Assembly: GCA_934047225.1 (NCBI GenBank)
Contig: OW204000.1
Location: forward strand, 19,920,001-19,984,000
DNA length: 64,000 nt
DNA from: Ypsolopha sequella
Lineage: Eukaryota > Arthropoda > Insecta > Lepidoptera > Ypsolophidae
Direction: 5' to 3'
Shown: piece after piece, positions 59,355-64,000 of the stretch
Position numbering within the stretch: the first letter of the stretch is position 1
Layout: each line of letters opens with the position of its first letter
Translations under genes and position numbers: made by a program
The notes under the pieces: generated by a model
Told to the model about the DNA's origin: nothing
Database searches by the model: none
Seen by the model: the letters and a program-made list of their open reading frames with translations, nothing else

Positions 59355-60490
59355 TGTTCTTAAGAGTATGCCCTTCCCTAGCAACTTATTTTATTACCCG
59401 TCCAGCACAATAAGTCCAATGACAAAGACTTTATTTGCTTTTGACAGAGGCGATTATATGTTGGCTGATTGGCCTCTTTTTCTTGGACGCGTAATTCGAA
59501 TAATAACGCAGCGAAACTTTTGCAGCCGAACTGTGAAAAACCCGGCTTTTTCTAATTAATTTCTAAATACTGCTCTTAAATAGATTGACTTCATATTTCT
59601 ATTATATACCTATTTTATGCAAAAAAAATCAAGTTGATCCCTTAAGAGGCCTGCGCAACAATTTGTTAATCATAGATATTCTTAGGATAGTGTGTATTTA
59701 TTCCGATTGGATTGGATTACAGAATATTTAGAGTACCTACGTCCCCAAATATATATTTTGAAAGGACACTGATTTAAAGACAACATAAAAGCAATTTAAA
59801 ATTTTTATAGAAATTTCTCATGTTTCATGTTTAAAACAGTGTTCTTATTTAATATATTTAGGAACCTAGATATTCTGCAATGCAATCGGAATTAATTCAC
59901 ACTACCTTAACAATATCTATGATTTACAAATGGTTTTGGTATTTCGTTTGTATGAACTAGGATTACTCGCAGGCCTCTTAAGCCTGTACCTGAGCCTAGA
60001 GCATGACCAACTCCAGTCTATCTAGGATTCGTTTGAAGAAATTCGGACTCTCCTTGTATTGAAAAAAATACATTTGGTTTATTAATCTTTTCTCTAGGGA
60101 TCTTACGTATAAACAATGTACTAAGATTTATACTTTTGTCAAAAAAAAATGTTTTGCACCCACTCTTTTTTTGGTTTTCAAACGTTCGCGCCAAGAACGC
60201 GGTTAAGAGATCAACTTGATTTTTTTTTTCATAAAATAGGTAATAGAAATATGAAGGTATATCACCTAAATTCAATATTTTTTTCCCTACAAAATATTTC
60301 AGTATTAGCTAAAAACACACCAATTTGTTGTTTCGCTGCGTGATCACTAGTATTACGCGTTCAAGAAAAAGAGGCCAAAGAGCCAACATATAATCGCCTC
60401 TATGAAAAGCAAATAAAGTCTTTGCCGTAGGAATTATCGTGCTGGACGGGTAATAAAAAAAGTTGCTAGGATATGCCATCTTCTTAACCG
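59355..60490. mobile_element. Family F element with ~165-bp inverted ends
   Basis: 59355-59517 and 60328-60490 mirror each other (CCTAGCAACTT, ATTACCCGTCCAGCAC, AAAGACTTTATTTGC, CGCGTAAT). The inside holds further partial mirror pairs (CTTAAGAGGCCTGCG at 59641 and CGCAGGCCTCTTAAG at about 59969) and a family E arm at 59521-59562. No protein is readable. Confidence 0.7.
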
Positions 60491-61145
60491 CGTTCTACTG
60501 CGGAACATTCAAAAACAAACAAAAATTGGTGGGAAATATATTTTTTTAGACAAATGTATATACCTCAATATCATTTTCTTATAATATAAGTAGACCAACA
60601 AAAGAAATGTATTTTTTTCAATATAAGGAGAGACCTAATTTCTTCCAAAGAACCCTCGAAAGTCTGGCGTTGTCCGTGTTCAGAAGAGCTAGTACGTTTA
60701 AATCCCTTTGGAATAATAAATACATAGGGTACCCGGCTTTGCTCAGGGAGTTGATATGAGATTGTGTGGTAGTTGGAATAAAAGGATAATCTTTAAAATA
60801 CATACTTTACATATGAAATTGCCGTTTTCTATAGAGAATATGAAGGAAACTCAATTTTCAGTACTAACATTTTTGCATTTTTTTTTAGGAATGACAAATC
60901 CAAATTATGTAATTTCTTTTGTGTATGAATGAGACAATATTAAGCTAACAGCAACATTAATTTAATTCTTTGAAAGTGTCAAATGCAAAAATTTATTACG
61001 AATCTTATCATGGAATTGTTTGAAAAAGGAACTGTTTTTGAAGGTTTAATTTTTACAATCGAACTGAAAATAAAAACAAAATTTAATACGTAATTAAATT
61101 TCAAACAAAAAACAAATCATTGATATAGCTATTGAATTACAGGAA
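60491..61145. other. Intron 4, no gene seen
   Basis: AT-rich. It may include the downstream end of the Helitron remnant, but I could not find a CTRR end with hairpin that I trust. Confidence 0.4.
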
Positions 61146-61473
61146 TTATGAACTCATGAATCTGTAAGAAAATTTCAGCGATTTCATAGGTAAAGATATT
61201 ATAAGCGGTACATTTTTTTTATTGAAAACATATTCTATCTTTTTACAATACTCGTTTATAAACAACATTTTTCTTCTTGTTACCTTGGGCATATGGAAAA
61301 TATTTTTCGAATTTCCTACTCGAGAGCAAGCTACGTATAGTTGACCGTGAGAAAAGCACACGTCTTTGAGGATAATGACGCAATGTTTTCAAGTTTGTCC
61401 TTGCGCTTTGTTAAATTGTAAAACTATACGCTAATTCGATTGGAAATTGCAGTCTTTTAAATTGGAATGCCAG
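61146..61473 (-). pseudogene. Helitron helicase C-terminal remnant
   Basis: Read on the minus strand from 61473: LAFQFKRLQFPIELAYSFTI, a frame change at about 61415, FNKAQGQT, a TGA, then LKDVCFSHGQLYVACSRVGN. The order FKRLQFP ... NK-QGQ(T) ... F-S-HGQLYVA-SRV is the diagnostic end of the PIF1-type helicase in Helitron Rep/Hel proteins (helicase motifs V-VI). Only the last 90 or so residues remain; the rest of Rep/Hel is absent, so it cannot transpose by itself. It sits in cueball intron 4, antisense to the gene, directly downstream of a heat-shock-type promoter. Confidence 0.8.
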
Positions 61474-61594
61474 TTCAGTGTTAAACACTTTTCACACTTT
61501 ATTTTCGATTTATTTTTAGTCAGTGTATCACTTTAATTACTAACACTTCACTGTTTGTTTTTATTCGCTCACTGCACTTCACTGATAAGAAACT
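61474..61594 (-). promoter_or_regulatory. Leader (5' UTR-like) of heat-shock unit
   Basis: From a predicted start at 61594 (TCAGTT initiator) the minus strand is A-rich with repeated GTGAAGTG, AGTGATACACTG, AATAAAAACAAACAG and AAGTGTGAAAAGTG: the low-structure, A-rich style of insect hsp70 leaders. No ATG leads into the helicase. A 13-bp palindrome, AGTGTTAAACACT (61477-61489), marks the join to helicase sequence. Confidence 0.5.
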
Positions 61595-61631
61595 GACGTT
61601 CGAACCCAGGACGGATCTTGCTTTATATACC
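61594..61631 (-). promoter_or_regulatory. TATA box and initiator of heat-shock-type promoter
   Basis: Minus strand GGTATATAAAGC at 61620-61631 and TCAGTT with its A at 61594, 33 bases apart, which is ideal core-promoter spacing. Confidence 0.6.
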
Positions 61632-61689
61632 CCTACCAATGTGTAGCCCCACCCATACAAAAAAGGCTTCGAATGGTCCAACATGCCCC

Positions 61690-61885
61690 AGAACATTCCA
61701 CAACATTCGAGAGTGTTCTGGAATGTTCCACAATGATCTGGGATATTTCGGGTAGTTCCCGAACGTTCCAGACTGTTCCCGAACATTTCGCACCATTCCA
61801 GAATGTTAGGGGATGTTCTGGAATGTTTTGAAATGCTTTCGAATAATCTCGAGTGTTCTGGACTGTTCTAGAAATGTCGAGAGGG
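61690..61885. promoter_or_regulatory. Cluster of heat-shock elements
   Basis: Perfect or near-perfect alternating GAA/TTC modules: GAAcaTTC at 61691; TTCtgGAAtgTTC at 61716-61728 (perfect trimer); TTCccGAAcgTTCcaGA at 61756-61772; TTCccGAAcaTTT at 61776; TTCcaGAA at 61796; TTCtgGAAtgTTT at 61816; TTCtgGActgTTCtaGAA at 61856-61873. This is the binding-site pattern for heat shock factor, in the position expected upstream of an hsp70-type TATA box. Apparent proteins here (61520-61786, 61633-61965, minus) are readings of these repeats. Confidence 0.8.
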
Positions 61886-62284
61886 CAAACCTCTACCACA
61901 CCATATAACTCCCTTGATCGTACCGGGACTCGTTTCTGAGTTTTACCGGCACGCACATTGTACACTTATTTTTATAATATTATATTGATTATTATTTTTG
62001 TAAGTAACATCTTTGTAAGTAACAACATAATTGTGTCGATTCGGCGCATGGATGTATAGGTTCGTGATTCGGCGTAACACGACTTCACTTATTTGACAGG
62101 ACTTAAGTTATTTTAGGCGTCTTGTCTTTTTCTTTCTTTATCGAAAAGACTAGGACAGAACGCTTAAATTAAGTTAGTCCTGTCACCATTGACAAACTAG
62201 TACAAGGTATATTATGGCACTATAACATTATTTACATTTAAATTTTCATAAAACAATGATATATATTTCTTATATTGATTACAG
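61886..62284. other. End of intron 4
   Basis: 61895-61965 is GC-richer and may be the upstream part of the heat-shock unit. At about 61998-62022, AAGTAACATCTTTGTAAGTAAC is a short direct repeat. The exon 5 acceptor follows. Confidence 0.45.
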
Positions 62285-62485
62285 CTGTACAAACGACGCA
62301 AACAAGGCCACTTTAGCTGCATCTTCATCATTAGCGTCTAAAGACGCCATTGTGGTGGAAAGATGTGATTCCTGGGACCCAATCAGGGACCCAATCATGA
62401 TGGTGCTCGGAATCCTATGTGGCGTTCTCTGCGTCACCTGCGCAGTACTCATTACGAAGATCTTGCATTTGAAGAAGAGGCCAAG
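62285..62485 (+). CDS. cue: cueball exon 5: juxtamembrane and transmembrane segment
   Basis: The acceptor is TTACAG at 62279-62284; the donor is CCAAG|GTTGGT at 62486 (phase 2). It encodes residues 444-510. A Ser/Ala-rich stalk leads to VERCDSWDPIRDP, then a hydrophobic helix (IMMVLGILCGVLCVTCAVLI) and a stop-transfer run of basic residues, HLKKRPR. This makes the protein type I: signal peptide, ectodomain outside, tail inside. An open frame beginning at 62256 is the same exon read upstream into the intron. Confidence 0.92.
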
Positions 62486-62732
62486 GTTGGTTTAATGTTT
62501 AAGAAAAGTCATGACTTGCCCAGTGCTTGATACGATAACGGAAAATTCCAACTCACCTATCTTATAAAAAAATTACCTTATTAATTACCTCCAATCACGA
62601 ATGGGCCATCTATAATACATTAAAACCCTCATCAAGTCAAAGGGTATCTTAGATGTATGCAATTAAAATATGCCATGAGTTGATTAAATGGGTTGTCCAT
62701 TTGCATTAAAACGTTAATCTCATTTGTTTTAG

Positions 62733-62841
62733 GATCAAGAAGCGCATTATTGTGAACAAAAATGTAACACCCCTGACCGCACGACCAGACCAGTGTGAAA
62801 TAACAATAGAGAATTGCTGTAACATGAACATTTGTGAAACT
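62733..62841 (+). CDS. cue: cueball exon 6: cytoplasmic tail (3' part missing)
   Basis: The acceptor is TTTTAG at 62727-62732. AG from exon 5 plus G gives Arg, then [18 protein letters not shown] and [17 protein letters not shown]. The last motif is the hallmark of the cueball tail and in flies is followed by a PCFDP run. Here the sequence after ...NICET is GTGAGT, a consensus donor in phase 0, so I end the exon at 62841. Reading through would add 27 unrelated residues to a TAG at 62923-62925. No PCFDP-coding exon is visible in the remaining 1.1 kb, so the terminal exon lies to the right. Confidence 0.9.
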
Positions 62842-63842
62842 GTGAGTGAAACCATACCTTCTTCATATTTTTTATATCAATGCAAGAACTATTTAACACC
62901 CTTTTTTTTGGGACCTGTTGCTTAGAGTCGACTTCTGTATCATAATGCATCTGCTAGCTTTCTCTTTATCTATTAATAGAAAAAAGAAGAAGATAGCTAG
63001 ATGTACAGTAACCAAAAGAAGTACCGCAAGGATGCGTACTAGGTCCATAAAACGGTAGCATGTTCATAAAATGGTGTTCATCTTTGACATTTATTGAAAT
63101 GGTTTTCTGTTACATGGCTGAATAAGTCTTGAAGAAAGCATGTCTGTGGTGATAGAGTTTACTGTAATGAAGCATGGAATTGTATGGATTTTGCACTACC
63201 TAATTAATTTCTTTATTGTGTATACAATTGAGCTACCAGGTAAAATAATATTATTTGTGTCCCAGAATCATTAAATGAAGAGAAGAATTATATTGATTTT
63301 AGGTATGAACATAGCATACAGTGTTTCAGAGATTCATTTTACTGTCGCCGCGATAGCGATATACTTACTTATAAAGACTGTGAAGTGTACGCCGTACGGG
63401 TTTTATCAATAATCACGTTACAAGGCGCGATCGTGCTCCATATTTATGGTTCTTCAGATGTTATTCAAAAACAATAACGAACGGGTTAAAAGACGAATTA
63501 AGGTTATCGCAAATTACAACAGATCGGCACCAGATCACCACAAAATACTCGTAAATCATTGAAATATGATCTTTAAATCGTGGGCCGTCGGCGTTGGAAA
63601 ATGTAACGTACTTAACAAGATTTACTTAAATCTCATATTTAAATGCGTTCTTTGAGGTGGTCCGGTGCTGAGGCGTTATAATTTGCGACGGGCTTTTGAT
63701 CCACATATGATTTCAAAATGTTACAAGATATCGAAAATAATCTTAATCATGACATGTATGCTGTGGTCGGTCAGAAAAATATACCAAATATACAGTACTT
63801 CCGGGACCGCCATACATAAACTTCGTGTTTTTTTTTTATGAG
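62842..63842. other. Presumed intron 6 of cueball
   Basis: Starts with the GTGAGT donor after exon 6. I looked for a terminal exon with a PCFDP-like start after an AG acceptor and found none. 63330-63480 is GC-richer but not open in the required phase. Confidence 0.5.
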
Positions 63843-64000
63843 AACCCAGTAATTCTATAGTTAGTATTTTTGGTGTGCAGTTAGTATTTTTTGTGGGCAG
63901 TTAGTATTTTTTTGATACGCAGTTAGTATTTTTGATAGAATACTAGTAGCATTTTTAGTATTTTCTGTTGTGCGTTTAAATACTACCCAAATATATTTAG
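63843..64000. repeat. Short-period repeat, copy of 32240-32420, cut by window end
   Basis: GAACCCAGTAA, several GCAGTTAGTATTTTTG units and GTATTTTCTGTTGTGCG. Confidence 0.7.

Larger units (their letters stand above)
34467..62841 (+). other. cue: cueball gene span (six coding exons in window, 3' end missing)
   Basis: Six exons join in one frame: 34467-34530, 57345-57741, 57830-58498, 58673-58873, 62285-62485 and 62733-62841. Together they encode 547 residues: a signal peptide (1-20), YWTD-type beta-propeller repeats (about 30-300), three EGF-like modules (330-352, 357-387, 392-424), one membrane helix (about 481-503) and a basic cytoplasmic tail containing [16 protein letters not shown]. That domain order and tail are those of insect cueball. 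The fly protein is about 640 residues, so roughly 50-100 C-terminal residues are probably outside the window. Introns are 22,814, 88, 174, 3,411 and 247 bp. Drosophila cueball is reported to act in germ-cell development and blood-cell/immune function; that is family knowledge, not visible here. Confidence 0.93.

Noticed and set aside
61633..61965. 110-codon minus-strand frame
   Set aside because: It consists of the heat-shock element array; the N-T-R/E-H-S repeats come from GAA/TTC modules.
62842..62925. Read-through end of cueball after ...NICET (27 more codons)
   Set aside because: GTGAGT directly follows the conserved motif and the extra residues do not resemble cueball, so splicing is the better reading.
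63661..63720. GGGCTTTTGATCCAC as a possible PCFDP terminal exon
   Set aside because: The frame gives a stop within the motif and no AG acceptor in the needed phase.

Overview
This is eukaryotic, AT-rich insect DNA, almost certainly from a moth or butterfly. The evidence is the repeat content: GGGTTCCGTA-type interspersed repeats, RTE-like LINE tails ending in GATG repeats, TTAA-flanked MITEs, and the CCTTCCTCTTGAATC and TTTCGCATTTATAATATTAGT repeats. All are typical of Lepidoptera as I know them. The species cannot be named from sequence alone.

Only one host gene is clearly supported: an ortholog of cueball (cue), an LDL-receptor-like, EGF-bearing, single-pass membrane protein. It lies on the + strand. 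Exon 1 (34467-34530) encodes a signal peptide. After a 22.8 kb first intron come exons at 57345-57741, 57830-58498, 58673-58873, 62285-62485 and 62733-62841. All five junctions obey GT-AG and keep the frame, giving 547 codons. The last visible exon ends at a strong donor (GTGAGT), so the C-terminal end lies beyond the window.

Positions 1-34023 are a gene desert upstream of cueball, filled with nested non-autonomous transposons, LINE tails and decayed fragments. It ends in a roughly 16-copy, 58-bp minisatellite that abuts the presumed cueball promoter. Intron 1 holds an 8-bp (CGATACGT-type) satellite of about 1.65 kb, several foldback transposons, two nested insertions and a pair of tRNA-bearing elements. 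In one of these a tRNA-like sequence forms the loop of a perfect 68-bp inverted repeat. Intron 4 holds a remnant of a Helitron helicase on the minus strand, preceded by what looks like a complete heat-shock promoter (many HSEs, a TATA box, an initiator and a leader).

The two observations most worth pursuing are the heat-shock promoter/Helitron chimera in intron 4, which would fire antisense to cueball, and the palindromic tRNA-carrying element in intron 1. The 8-bp satellite produces very long open frames on both strands, but these are an artefact of its composition and not genes.
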